Source: Mucidula mucida (lineage: Eukaryota > Basidiomycota > Agaricomycetes > Agaricales > Physalacriaceae). From it: a stretch of 19,998 bases of DNA. Location: contig JADNYV010000615.1 in NCBI GenBank assembly GCA_015501055.1, positions 1-19,998 of the forward strand, given 5' to 3'. The translations under genes and the position numbers were made by a program. The notes beneath the pieces are model-generated. The model was not told the origin of the DNA, did no database searches, and worked only from the letters and a program-made list of their open reading frames with translations. Of this stretch, positions 1 through 9,145 are shown piece by piece. Each line of letters begins with the position of its first letter. The first letter of the stretch is position 1.

Positions 1-1260
1 CTGGGCCTTCTTTTGGACTTCGGGATGTGTGGCCATCAGGTAGAAGAAGGTGGTCATCGCAGATACAGTCTGTGGCGAGTTAGCGACAGCCCATGTAGAG
101 GAGCAAAGGCTTACAGTGTCTGCGCCTCCAACGTAGAGCCCGCCACTCACCCACTGGAGGATATTATCCATGTCCAAGTCTTCAGTAAGGTCGCTTTGCA
201 CTTTGGCTATCTCCTCGCTTTCCTCGTCTAGGAGTTTGGACACGAACGATTCGGTGTATTGGCCCGTTTTCTATATTTCAATGTTTACTGTGCAAGTCTC
301 AATGGAGAAATATGCCGTACGATCTTTTCCTTGGCCATGCTGTAGGGAATCTTGTCTGTTGCCAAGTTCTTGTAGGTTTTGGCAAGTTTCTGAAAGCCTG
401 CAAGGGAAACCACTCTGGAATGAATCTTACTAGAGAAACAATTACTGTTGAACTCGACAGTTTTGGAATCGTACATACGCCAAGGGAAGAAATCAACCAT
501 AAATGGCTGCTGGAACCGTCGCTCGGATATCACGAATGTCTCCTCCACCAAGCGAAGCAAGTAGTCATCGTCGTGGTGACCTTGTGTCCATAGGTAATGT
601 TCAGAATCATAGCTCCCGCGTTCCTGATCAACTCTAGTTAGGTCCTATGACAGCCTGGATCTCCATTACCTTCTCAAATGCGATATAAAACTCTCAGGAT
701 TCTTCTTCAGATTCTGCAGCAAAGTCCTAGTCTCATACTCCATTATCGACCGATACGACTGCGTGGCGCGCGGGCTCAGTCCAAAGTGCAGGAGCCGGCG
801 ATAGACCTTGAACCGCGGACTATCGTACGGGAGCCAGAACACGTTCAGCTTGCGCCCACAGAGCTCGCCGTACATCCACGACTTTGGTCTATCCGAGTAG
901 ATCGTCGCGCGCGCCTCCATGAGGTCCTGCACCGCCTGCGCCGTGTTGAGAATGATAGTGGATTTACCAAATGTACGCAGATGCACGACCGGTCCTGTGT
1001 TGGATGAAGAGACGCTCAATTTAGATTTGTTGTGAGAGCGAACCGTAAGTATCTTTCCATTTCGTATAGGCGAGCCATGGAAGCTGCTTTGGGGCGCTGT
1101 GCAGATTTCCGGAGAGCAAGCTTCCCGGGGGACCAGGCGGCAGTGGGAGGCGATTAGTGTAGCGCTTGTTGTAGAGAAGAAGGGCGATGACTGCTCCTAC
1201 AGCGAAGAACAGTGGGAGTTTGAGGGATAATTCGCGCAGGGGGAGGACGAGTGCCTCCAT
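1..1260 (-). CDS. Cytochrome P450, 5' part (runs off left edge), two apparent frame breaks
   Basis: A microsomal P450 monooxygenase that would use heme and a P450 reductase at the ER. The start at 1260 gives an N-terminal membrane anchor followed by the proline hinge LPLPPGPPG. Proposed exons are 1260-1044, 994-670, 623-479, 429-321, 270-115 and 69 to the edge, with introns of 45-50 bp. Family landmarks in order are KDTYG/PVVHL across intron 1, NAGAMILNITYG, LVEETF, RFIPEWFP, GFQKLAKTYKNLA and the I-helix GGADT just before intron 5. The ExxR and heme-cysteine regions lie outside the window. Reading frame is lost by one missing base near 568-578 (between ITYGHKVT and DDYLLRLVEE) and again near 400-405 (between PEWFP and AGFQKL). 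Both could be sequencing errors or real decay. The family is secure; the exact CYP number and substrate are not. Confidence 0.88.
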
Positions 1261-1305
1261 GTTGGTGAAGGTATGGAGCTGAGGACGTTCAGATACATAC
1301 GGTCA

Positions 1306-1313
1306 CTTTTATA
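1306..1313 (-). promoter_or_regulatory. TATA box of the P450 gene
   Basis: The minus strand reads TATAAAAG here, starting 53 bases upstream of the proposed P450 ATG. It is a perfect TATA match at a workable distance for a fungal promoter. The rest of 1314-1551 is the P450 upstream region. It holds no ORF I can support and ends at the retroelement boundary. Confidence 0.5.
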
Positions 1314-1551
1314 ACCGGCGTCGTGGGATAGATATTTTCAGTGCTTAGCTGACCTCTTTCCCACAGTGAATACCGCCCCCCCTTTTTCCCACCAATGATT
1401 GAACGAGAACGTGAAGATTTTGATGCTCCTCGTGGTACGGTTTTGTATGCAGAGGGAGGAGAGAAATTCCAGTCGAATACGCGGTTGTCAGGTGTCGGCT
1501 TGGATTCTCACGTTAGGCGGGAAATCATGAGTTGATGCGGAAGAAGACCAG

Positions 1552-1849
1552 ATAAGTTAGTCAATGTTTCCGTCCTTGTGGACACGGAAATGGGATTCAG
1601 CTTGAATCCAATCTGAGAGACACAATCTTCAGAGATGCGTGAATGAGATAGGCCTCATTAAGATGAATAGGTTGAGTGAGGGGTGCGGATGTGCTGGTGG
1701 AAACCGCCTGTCCAGACGGGAACGGGAAAGGGCACTGCCACCGTCAGGACGGTCACGTGACCCAAAGGAACCTTTCCCGAGACACCAAACACAGACGCAA
1801 GGCCAACCCGAGACCGTACTGAAAGCCAGGGTACGAAACCGGATCAACC
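1552..1849. repeat. Split direct repeat B2 (outer copy), 298 bp
   Basis: Identical by eye to 2120-2417, at a constant offset of 568. It forms the 3' end of the element in the coding sense. It contains the 12-base palindrome GGTCACGTGACC (1751-1762) inside an inverted pair CGGGAAAGG (1723-1731) / CCTTTCCCG (1771-1779). The 41 bp from 1850 to 1890 separate it from the next repeat and occur once. Confidence 0.95.
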
Positions 1850-1890
1850 CCGCGTAGGCGGACAACTCATAGGGAAGTGGCGGGTGGGAA

Positions 1891-2119
1891 TTCGAAAATT
1901 CCACTGAAAATGCGGAGGAAAACGCGTTGAGGATACGCAGATGGACGCGCAAAAGCAAAAGAGCAAAGCGCGCCCAACGCCGACAGTGCTTACATGATTC
2001 CCCAACGTGTCGGACCGACTGTACCGGTTAGGCACTTGCCGGCTCTGCGTTCTCTCACTTGATTGACTTACTTATCTATTGCTTAGACTTGTTCGTGCCT
2101 CACGTAGTCCAAGCTAGCA
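1891..2119. repeat. Split direct repeat A2 (inner copy), 229 bp
   Basis: Identical by eye to 7659-7887, at a constant offset of 5768. It abuts the 298-bp repeat at 2119/2120 with no gap. That join looks like the element's two ends fused, as in a circular intermediate. Confidence 0.95.
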
Positions 2120-2417
2120 ATAAGTTAGTCAATGTTTCCGTCCTTGTGGACACGGAAATGGGATTCAGCTTGAATCCAATCTGAGAGACACAATCTTCAG
2201 AGATGCGTGAATGAGATAGGCCTCATTAAGATGAATAGGTTGAGTGAGGGGTGCGGATGTGCTGGTGGAAACCGCCTGTCCAGACGGGAACGGGAAAGGG
2301 CACTGCCACCGTCAGGACGGTCACGTGACCCAAAGGAACCTTTCCCGAGACACCAAACACAGACGCAAGGCCAACCCGAGACCGTACTGAAAGCCAGGGT
2401 ACGAAACCGGATCAACC
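2120..2417. repeat. Split direct repeat B1 (inner copy), 298 bp
   Basis: Second copy of 1552-1849. It begins directly after the 229-bp repeat and ends 116 bp before the recombinase stop codon. It carries the same palindrome and inverted pair at matching positions. Confidence 0.95.
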
Positions 2418-2533
2418 ACCCCGGAGCAGAGCTCCTAAGAGCAATAAGCTCGCTTCCGGATGAGAACCCATGTCCGGAAACCCACACGGAGCACTGTGAA
2501 GGAGACTACTATTTCATAAGAGTACAAAAACCA

Positions 2534-3961
2534 TCAAAATTCCACTTCATCTATGTCCTCCTTCAAACCATTAGCTTTTGCAAAAGCCTTTATCTTGGCA
2601 TCCCATGCCCGCGACAGAGCGGCTGGAATAATCTGTTCCAAACGCCTCCAGTAAATCAAGAAACACATCGAGGTCCAACCACCCAGTTTCATAACCATCT
2701 CCGGAGCGACACCGTCTGACAGAAGTTGAACTGTGCATCCAATGCGATAGCTATGGCCAAAGACATGCTCCAGCCTCGCGTCACGATAGACTCGCGTAGT
2801 AAACGTCAGAAAGAATGGCCTGGTCATCGACTTCCACGAATGACCCGATCTGTATGCGAAAAGCATTGATGACACAGGTGCAGAGTGATTCACCCTAAGA
2901 TGATTGTCTATTGCCGCAACTGGGCACAAGTCATCGCCTGTCTGGGTGAGAATACATTTCCCGCCATTGACGCCCGTCGACTTTGTCCAGGGAAGATCAA
3001 TGACCAAAACAGCCCGACCTGCTTGCCGTGAGCGCAGTATAGTGCATCCGCGTGAGACGTGTCGAAGACGGTCAATCCTCTTTTCAGAAGGAACGGTCAC
3101 CTCACCCAAGCGTCTGCAGCCCCAAAAGACCGCCATCGCAGTAGCCCATATAGCCGCGCCCTCCGGATCATCCAGTTTGACGGCTTTTCTCAGCGCCCGC
3201 AGATGAACCAAAGTCACCGGACCACGAGGAGGACGCTTGAACTTGACACCCTCCTTCAAGGCTGTCCTCAGGACCAGAGGAACCCAGTCTTCCTTGCCAT
3301 ACCAAGGCGCCAGATTGAGCTTGTGCCAAAAAGCCAGACCGCTAAGCCAGTTCTTGAGGCATGCATGTGAACGCGTACCAGACGCGGACGCAATGAACGC
3401 TGCCAGAAGAGGAACCGGAGCAGGCATACGCAACGATTCTGGAATACCATGCAAGTCGCAAAATTGTGTATATCGCAACAAGCCGGCACTGTATGAGCTG
3501 AGCGATTCCGGGACCAGAGATCCTGCCAACTTGGAGAAAATCAATGCTTGAAGTGCCGGCGAGATAACCGCATCGCACTCTTCCATTGCTAACTGCGAGT
3601 ATGGTGTCGTCCACATAAATGGTCGACGATTTGCAGAGACAGGTGGGCGAAAAGGACTTGGATCATATCTGTCAACCTCCCGCGGCCTGCGCGCCTTGGT
3701 GGGCGGTATAGCCAACGAAGCAGCCAGACGAACGTCCCGCAAAGTGTCCTCCATGTCTGCAGTAGGAAAGATGGAGGAGGGAGTTGGGAAGATCAATGCC
3801 TGTGCTGGCGGCAGCGCGCGCGCTTGGACTCTGGCAGCTGGCGGGAAAGGAGATCCGGCGACTTGAACCTCGCGTGAACGCCGGACGACAAACGATGATC
3901 TTGCCATAGGAGCGGGACGCGGGCCTGATGAGATGAACAGAGATCTGTTCGGATGCGACAT
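2534..3961 (-). CDS. Tyrosine recombinase of the Ngaro-like element
   Basis: This enzyme would insert the circular DNA form of the element, replacing the DDE integrase of LTR elements. From the ATG at 3961 the protein is 475 residues; the frame stays open up to an ATG at 4075, but that extension is low-complexity and less likely coding. Catalytic residues can be placed: first Arg in GCRRLGEV (residue 283 or 284), HxxR as GHSYRIG (His403, Arg406), Trp429 in GGWTS and nucleophile Tyr437 in FLIYWRR. A possible catalytic Lys lies in WTKSTG. The N-terminal part has a Pro/Arg-rich lead and then a helical SAM-like region around SSYSAGLLRYTQFC. No frame break is visible, so it looks functional. The RT stop is about 260 bp upstream. 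Confidence 0.9.
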   Translation of the reverse strand: MSHPNRSLFISSGPRPAPMARSSFVVRRSREVQVAGSPFPPAARVQARALPPAQALIFPTPSSIFPTADMEDTLRDVRLAASLAIPPTKARRPREVDRYDPSPFRPPVSANRRPFMWTTPYSQLAMEECDAVISPALQALIFSKLAGSLVPESLSSYSAGLLRYTQFCDLHGIPESLRMPAPVPLLAAFIASASGTRSHACLKNWLSGLAFWHKLNLAPWYGKEDWVPLVLRTALKEGVKFKRPPRGPVTLVHLRALRKAVKLDDPEGAAIWATAMAVFWGCRRLGEVTVPSEKRIDRLRHVSRGCTILRSRQAGRAVLVIDLPWTKSTGVNGGKCILTQTGDDLCPVAAIDNHLRVNHSAPVSSMLFAYRSGHSWKSMTRPFFLTFTTRVYRDARLEHVFGHSYRIGCTVQLLSDGVAPEMVMKLGGWTSMCFLIYWRRLEQIIPAALSRAWDAKIKAFAKANGLKEDIDEVEF

Positions 3962-4221
3962 AATCGTGGGCGGGAGCAAAAGACGCGAATGTCTCAGCCT
4001 TGCGAAACGGTCACACACATAAACCCTAACCCAAACATTCTTGAGGCATACACATTTGAACAGAAAATATGACATTGGACATCACCGGTGAACATAAATG
4101 AGCACAATACTATTACGAGCGAGCATACACACATAACAGGCAAGCATATAAAAATTTACAACCCTCACTCGTTCTAAGAGAACCATCAGTGCCGACCCCG
4201 CCAAAAATATACAACGTTAAC

Positions 4222-6267
4222 TCACCACGCATCCATTAGAACACTCGAGAGCTCAATGGGGAGCTCAAACGAACGAGTAAGACGCATGTCCGAAGGAAAA
4301 ATGCCCCGTGAAACAGAATCCGCCGGGTTGTCCGCTGACGCCACATAAATAAACGACGGTGTAATACCGTGTTCTGCGAGAACCTCGTATGTGCGCCGGA
4401 CACTGAGATTCATCTCGGCGTTGAGACTGCGACCCTTTGCATGAGCGCCGATGGCCCCGTTATTGTCCGAGTGCACCAGCAGGCGTTGATTCCTAAAACC
4501 AAGTTGCGCCAAGAAGTAGGCGAGTATCTCCAGAGCCACGGTCTCCAACCAGCCAATGCTCCTGCCCGGCATCTTCCAAGTGTCGGTAAGTCGGAAAGCA
4601 TACCATTGCCGTCCAATGACAATCCCTATACCCCACGATGTCGAGGCGTCTACATAGATGTGGAGATCTTCTAGTGGCGGAAGAGGTTCGAGCCGGCGAA
4701 AGACAAGAGGGTCTGAGAGTCGCTGTTCCCACCAAATCAGAACATCTTTGACGGGGCATGGGATGTGCAGCACCGCATGCTCCGACTTGAAAACCGCGAT
4801 GAACCTGGAAATTGCCGGCAACCGAGAAGAACCATCCCGATAAACGAACGTCACGTGGAAGAGCGAGCCATGAATCTCCTGGACCTGCAGGAGTGTAACC
4901 GTCTTGTGCGCTATAAAATCCCGAACGCGCCTCAGAAACTTTAGGCGCTTCTCCCGCGGAAGTGAGACTCGGCGCCGCCGAAGATCCCAGTGGAAGCCAA
5001 TGAAGACAATCTCCTCGACGAAATCCTTGCCCGTCTTCGTTGGATGCCATGGAATGCGAAAGTCAGCAATCAGCGCCATGGATTCGTCTCGAGAGTAGCG
5101 ATAGGTGCTGTCGTGAGCAAGAGAGAAAGGAATAAGAAAGCGAATGTTAATCATATCATCCTCATATTTCAGAACGAGACCGTCGGGCGTCCAAATAATA
5201 TTCCAGACACGAACGGCGGCATTAGCGATCTGACCTGAGTTGCTGCTGGCGGTGGCGAGTCCAAATGGGTGAACGTGATCGATGTAGAAGAAACCTTCAA
5301 ATTCGACGACAAGATAGGGTTTGTGGTCAGGGTGAACGGGACAAGTCCGATGAAAGGATTCAATGTCAAACTGACAAGCCTGAATTCCATCAGACGCCGA
5401 CGCAATCTGGCAACCAGATTAGCGACATGAAATACAACAAAACCCGAAATGGGCGCGCTCCATGAGCGAAAAAGCGCGACCCATGGTACAACGCAGCCCC
5501 ATGGGCGCCAAACATATGCCCAACGGCGGTAGAGAAATCAGACTCACCACGTCTTCAACATTCTGCGCCATATCAAAATGAGTGGGAAAGAGCTCCTTCT
5601 CGACAAAGCTGTTCACCGAGCCAGCGCCCGAGAACTTGTCGCCCTTAGAGAGATTGCGGCATACTCTGAGCTTGGGCGGCAGATCAGGTCCACGATCCTG
5701 TTCCGCGACAATGAGCGGTGAGGCATAGAACGGCCCCCGAAGAATCCGTTCCGCCTCCTCACGAGTATACGGACCCAACATCCGACCAGTGTCGAGTTCC
5801 GTCTGAATGTACGCGCGCACAGCCTCTGGGTGCTGGTCAACCGACGGATGGTTAGGGATGATGATAGTAGATACGAGAGCAGGGAGACGAGCAATAGGGA
5901 AACCATTCTTCAGATTTTCGACAAGGTCAGGAAATTCGTGTTGAATGCCGTGATCCTCCAACGCGCGTTCAAAAGCATCCGCGTTGTAAGGAGTGACAAC
6001 CGCATTATAAATGAAAGAGTCTTCCGGGAGTGAGTCAGGCAGTGGCGAGCGATGAACAATAGATTCTGAGATGTTCGAGTATATTAGACCGGACGAGCGA
6101 GCAGCGGAAGGTGAAGCAGAGGCGAAAGCATCCTCGATAGCAGTGTGTATAGTTTGTGGGCCGGAGGACGCACCTCCCGTGCTAGGTGCGTGGGGTGCGC
6201 GGACACGCAGGGTCTCTGGTGCCAGCGCTGTGGTTGCCTCCGCAGAGGCTGCAGACGTGGATGACAT
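4222..6267 (-). CDS. Reverse transcriptase-RNase H of the Ngaro-like element, one intron
   Basis: Copies the element RNA into DNA. Exon 1 is 6267-5548 and exon 2 is 5406-4222, joined in phase 0 (about 634 residues). The frame is open from 6501, but that stretch overlaps the gag zinc-finger region, so the ATG at 6267 is preferred; it overlaps the gag end by 86 bp. RT motifs after splicing are LRVCRNLS, motif A QFDIESFHRT (Asp254), motif B region HPFGLATAS and motif C YEDD (321-324), with Glu at the variable position. The RNase H domain follows, with LHIYVDAST (Asp493), WLETVALEIL, LLVHSDNNGA (Asp554) and the C-terminal SADNPADSVSRG. The intact motif set suggests an active enzyme. No methyltransferase domain follows, favouring Ngaro over DIRS1. 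Confidence 0.88.
5407..5547 (-). other. Spliceosomal intron inside the reverse transcriptase ORF (141 bp)
   Basis: The 5' site is GTGAGT, the 3' site is TTGCCAG, and a GCTAATC branch-like site lies just upstream of the acceptor. Without splicing the RT ends inside the intron (stop at 5419) before motif A. With splicing, RT motifs A, B and C come into one frame. The intron is about three times longer than host introns in this window. Confidence 0.85.
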
Positions 6268-7644
6268 CACGCTGGTGGATCTTGGAACATCCAGAGGGAA
6301 GGTTGAAGAAAAGACAGACGTTCTTGATGGCTCCGCGAAATGCCCTGGCGGTGTAGAGAGAACCGTCTCGGTTTTCGATGAAGAATGGAGAGCCGTCCGG
6401 AAAGGAAGTGATGGCCGGCGGGTGATCCTTATTGAGGTGGTTGCCGCCACAGATGATACAAACGGGTGGGAGGCGCGCGCGAAAAGCATCCGAAGGAGCA
6501 CCAGGACGTGAAGCCGGCGCAGACGTGCGCGGTACCTTGGCCAAACGCGTGTCCGCAGAAGATGATGGGGAAGCAGGGCGCTTCGTCGACGAGATCAACG
6601 ACCCCGCCGCCTTATCCGCACGAAACCTGTCCAACGCACCCGCCACACCAATCTTCCAGTCCATCAGATCAAAGCGCATCGCTCGAACCAGGATCTTGTT
6701 CCGGTTCTCGCGCTCCCAAGCATACCAGTATGGATACGAGTGCTCAAAGCTGGTCAGAGAGAAAACATACTCAATGTGCGCCTCCAATTCCTTGGCAAAA
6801 GAGAAACCGCTCGCGCCAACCTTTGACACGCGCCGAACGGCGGTCAACATATTCTCCAGAGCCTGCTTGTAGCCCGCCGCTGTAACGCAGGACCAGTCGG
6901 AGTCCTTACCCCAAATCTTTGCCATCTCGACCAGATTGACAATAGTCACCTTTCTCGGGTCGGGCTCAGCGACCGACCGCATCGGAGTAATATCCTTGGT
7001 GACCAAAAGGCGCGGGTCGGAGAAGATTGAATCAAGCTTGTCGTCCGTCCAAAAATGAATGTCAGGAATCTGACCTGCACGAAAAGACTGTAAGTAGGAT
7101 TCGGGGATGGGTGTCTTCGCGTTCCCGAACTTATCGTATATGATGGACGAGGGCGGCGCCCACGAGTTGTCAATGGGAATGCCCTCCTTCTCCCTTTTCT
7201 TCCTGAGCTCTTTCTCCTTCTTCTCCACCTCCTTCAATTGTGCGCGTTCCTCATCAATCTCCCTGCGCACAAACAGCGGAATCGGACCCGACTCTCTTAC
7301 CATGTCGTCGGAGCGAACAAGCTCCTCCAATTCCTCCTCGGTGTACGAGAAGTACGGCTTGAGAGGTAGGCCGACGTCGAGAGCCGGGTCGGCCCCAGCA
7401 TCCATCTGGCAGAGCCTGGTGTCCGCAATGGAGGCCAGATTGTGCGCCTCCGCTGCCACATTCAAACGATGCCTATGGGAAACAGGGATGAAAAAATTTT
7501 CGACAGAATCAGGAAGCTGCAAAAGAAATCATAGTCGAAATCCGCTGGCAACGGCGGAAAAGCATTGGCGTTGGGGAGCCTCGGATGACGGGGAAAGAAA
7601 CCCGAAGGAACCACCCCAGTGGGCAGAGGAAGCTGGTAAGCCAT
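6182..7644 (-). CDS. Gag-like nucleocapsid protein of the element, one apparent frame break
   Basis: The likely start is ATG at 7644 (MAYQLPLPTG), just inside the outer A repeat. It leads into a proline-rich stretch and then DFDYDFFCSF. The frame breaks by one missing base near 7500-7515. Restoring it would join FFCSFL to DSVENFFIPV, after which the ORF runs open to 6182. The body holds an acidic and basic coiled-coil-like segment (about 7150-7260), a Trp-rich helical core (YWYAWERENRNK), and two CX2CX3H zinc-finger-like motifs: CIICGGNHLNKDH and CSLCGGNH. The zinc motifs and the position upstream of RT make it a Gag. About 488 residues if repaired. A splice from an internal GT to TTTTGCAG (7517) is a weaker alternative. 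The break may be a sequencing error. Confidence 0.8.
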
Positions 7645-7658
7645 GCCGAGAGGTAAAG

Positions 7659-7887
7659 TTCGAAAATTCCACTGAAAATGCGGAGGAAAACGCGTTGAGG
7701 ATACGCAGATGGACGCGCAAAAGCAAAAGAGCAAAGCGCGCCCAACGCCGACAGTGCTTACATGATTCCCCAACGTGTCGGACCGACTGTACCGGTTAGG
7801 CACTTGCCGGCTCTGCGTTCTCTCACTTGATTGACTTACTTATCTATTGCTTAGACTTGTTCGTGCCTCACGTAGTCCAAGCTAGCA
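7659..7887. repeat. Split direct repeat A1 (outer copy), 229 bp
   Basis: Identical by eye to 1891-2119. It is the 5' end of the element in the coding sense and lies immediately upstream of the proposed gag start at 7644. It therefore probably carries the element promoter and untranslated leader. Confidence 0.95.
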
Positions 7888-8377
7888 GCTAGGCAAATGT
7901 CAGAACCCAGGTTACTCATACCTGACCTTCCTTCACCTCCAATATATATACGAGCGCAGTGAATGCACTAATCTGAAAGTGTGGGAAATATGATAGTTCA
8001 GCTGCATCTGTTGTCATGGCTGAACCGTGAGCGGTCAATAATTAGTCTCCTGTAGTCAGCCAACGTGAGCCAATACTTTGTTGTAGGACGAACAGAGCAT
8101 GCACCAGTTCAGCAGATCCCCTGGAACAAATGAACACAATCGTTAAGCAGATTTTAGCATGATAGATATAGACACGGCTGTATTAGGATCTAGCGCACAA
8201 GCTTACGGTGTTGTGGAGAACAGAATCGCTGGGGAACAAATCGGTGCTAGTGTTTCGCTGCGTTCTGAACCTCAGTCGCCTATAAGCCAAATGTGTATTT
8301 TAGTGGATAATTATATCGAATAGTTCTGCTACAAGGTCCTGGTTGGTATTACACACATACAATCTTCTTCGTGGCTC
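7888..8377. other. Intergenic stretch between element and WBP2-like gene
   Basis: No ORF, RNA gene or repeat that I can support. It begins at the right boundary of the element and should contain the 3' untranslated region of the WBP2-like gene in its right half. A TATATATA run lies near 7943-7950. Confidence 0.5.
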
Positions 8378-9049
8378 TTAAGCATCGTAACCTGGCGGAG
8401 CACCAGAGGGCTCTGCAATATTGGACGACGGACCGGGTCCACCTTGTAAAGAGATGGAAGTCCCGGCAGGGGAATCATAGCGCGCTAGGATGATATGATA
8501 AGAGTGCGATCAGGAAGGAGAAAGTAGAAGCACTTACGTGGCCCATCCTCTGCATCCTGTACCGCCTCACGTTTCATGTAAATCGCTCGCTCCCTCGTCT
8601 TCTCCAGCAAAGCCACAAATTGGAACATGGCCTGGTTCTTGACACGGACTTCGAGCTGAGTGCCGTTCGTCAGGCCGCCGTCTTTGGAGGGGTGGATCTC
8701 GAGCGAGAGGTAGTTGCCGCTGAACGTTGGCTGTTCGAACTTTGTAGATAGGATTGCGTGGAGGGGGATAGATAGAGAGTCGAATGCCGAGTTGGGGCCA
8801 GAGGTGAAGAGGAACTGGAGTAATCATGGTCAGTGTTGGTACGCCCACAGTCCTGAAGAAGCGCACCCTCTGATCTGTTATCCACGCACGACCCGAGGCT
8901 TTGAGGGTCCTCAGCTTGGGTCCGTCGCCGGACATGTCAGGTATGGTCAGAACGAGGTCGACGCCAGAGTCAATAGTCATAACAGTCACTTCGTTAGGAA
9001 GTGGTATTGGGTTACGGTCGCCGTCGAGCATTGCACAGTTTAGGGCCAT
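8378..9049 (-). CDS. WBP2-like GRAM-domain protein with C-terminal PPxY
   Basis: A small adaptor of the WW-binding protein 2 family. A GRAM (PH-like) fold would bind lipids or partners, and a C-terminal PPxY motif would recruit WW-domain proteins such as Nedd4/Rsp5-type ligases; both roles are from family knowledge. Exons are 9049-8867, 8814-8538 and 8484-8378, with introns of 52 and 53 bp; phases match and the product is 188 residues. The GRAM region runs from about residue 10 to 130 and includes LKASGRAWITDQR spliced to FLFTSG, then FSGNYLSLEI. PPGY is at 183-186, three residues from the stop. The start at 9049 (MALN) fits the family better than the in-frame ATG at 9094. It is divergent from the tRNA-Arg, 96 bp away. 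Confidence 0.85.
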
Positions 9050-9145
9050 CGTGGTGGTTGAGTGAGCGATAGAAGCAGTGCATGGATGATCCATATCTCT
9101 CTAAATGACATTGTATATATACGTCAGCGATTAAGCCTTCATCAT

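Larger units (their letters stand above)
1552..7887 (-). mobile_element. Ngaro-like tyrosine-recombinase retrotransposon with split direct repeats
   Basis: A 6.3-kb element whose genes all read on the minus strand: gag-like ORF, reverse transcriptase-RNase H and tyrosine recombinase. There are no LTRs, no integrase and no visible methyltransferase domain. In the sense of the element the order is A1 (7887-7659), genes, B1 (2417-2120), A2 (2119-1891), a 41-bp spacer, then B2 (1849-1552). This is the A1-ORFs-B1-A2-B2 split direct repeat layout known for the Ngaro/PAT branch of the DIRS order. Both repeat pairs are identical by eye, implying a recent insertion. No target duplication is seen, as expected for recombinase-mediated integration. 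It sits in the intergenic space about 290 bp upstream of the P450 start. The gag ORF has one apparent frame break; the other two ORFs look intact once the intron is removed. Confidence 0.9.

Noticed and set aside
2207..2719. A 170-codon plus-strand ORF across the 298-bp repeat, and its relatives at 1639-1857.
   Set aside because: They are open frames inside the non-coding repeat and recur with it. No motif is seen, and they extend antisense into the recombinase end.
4369..5238. Plus-strand ORFs opposite the RT-RNase H gene.
   Set aside because: They are antisense shadows of a gene with clear RT and RNase H motifs.
1552..7887. LTR retrotransposon with long terminal repeats.
   Set aside because: The repeats are split and reordered (A1, then B1-A2-B2), there is no integrase or protease, and a tyrosine recombinase is present.
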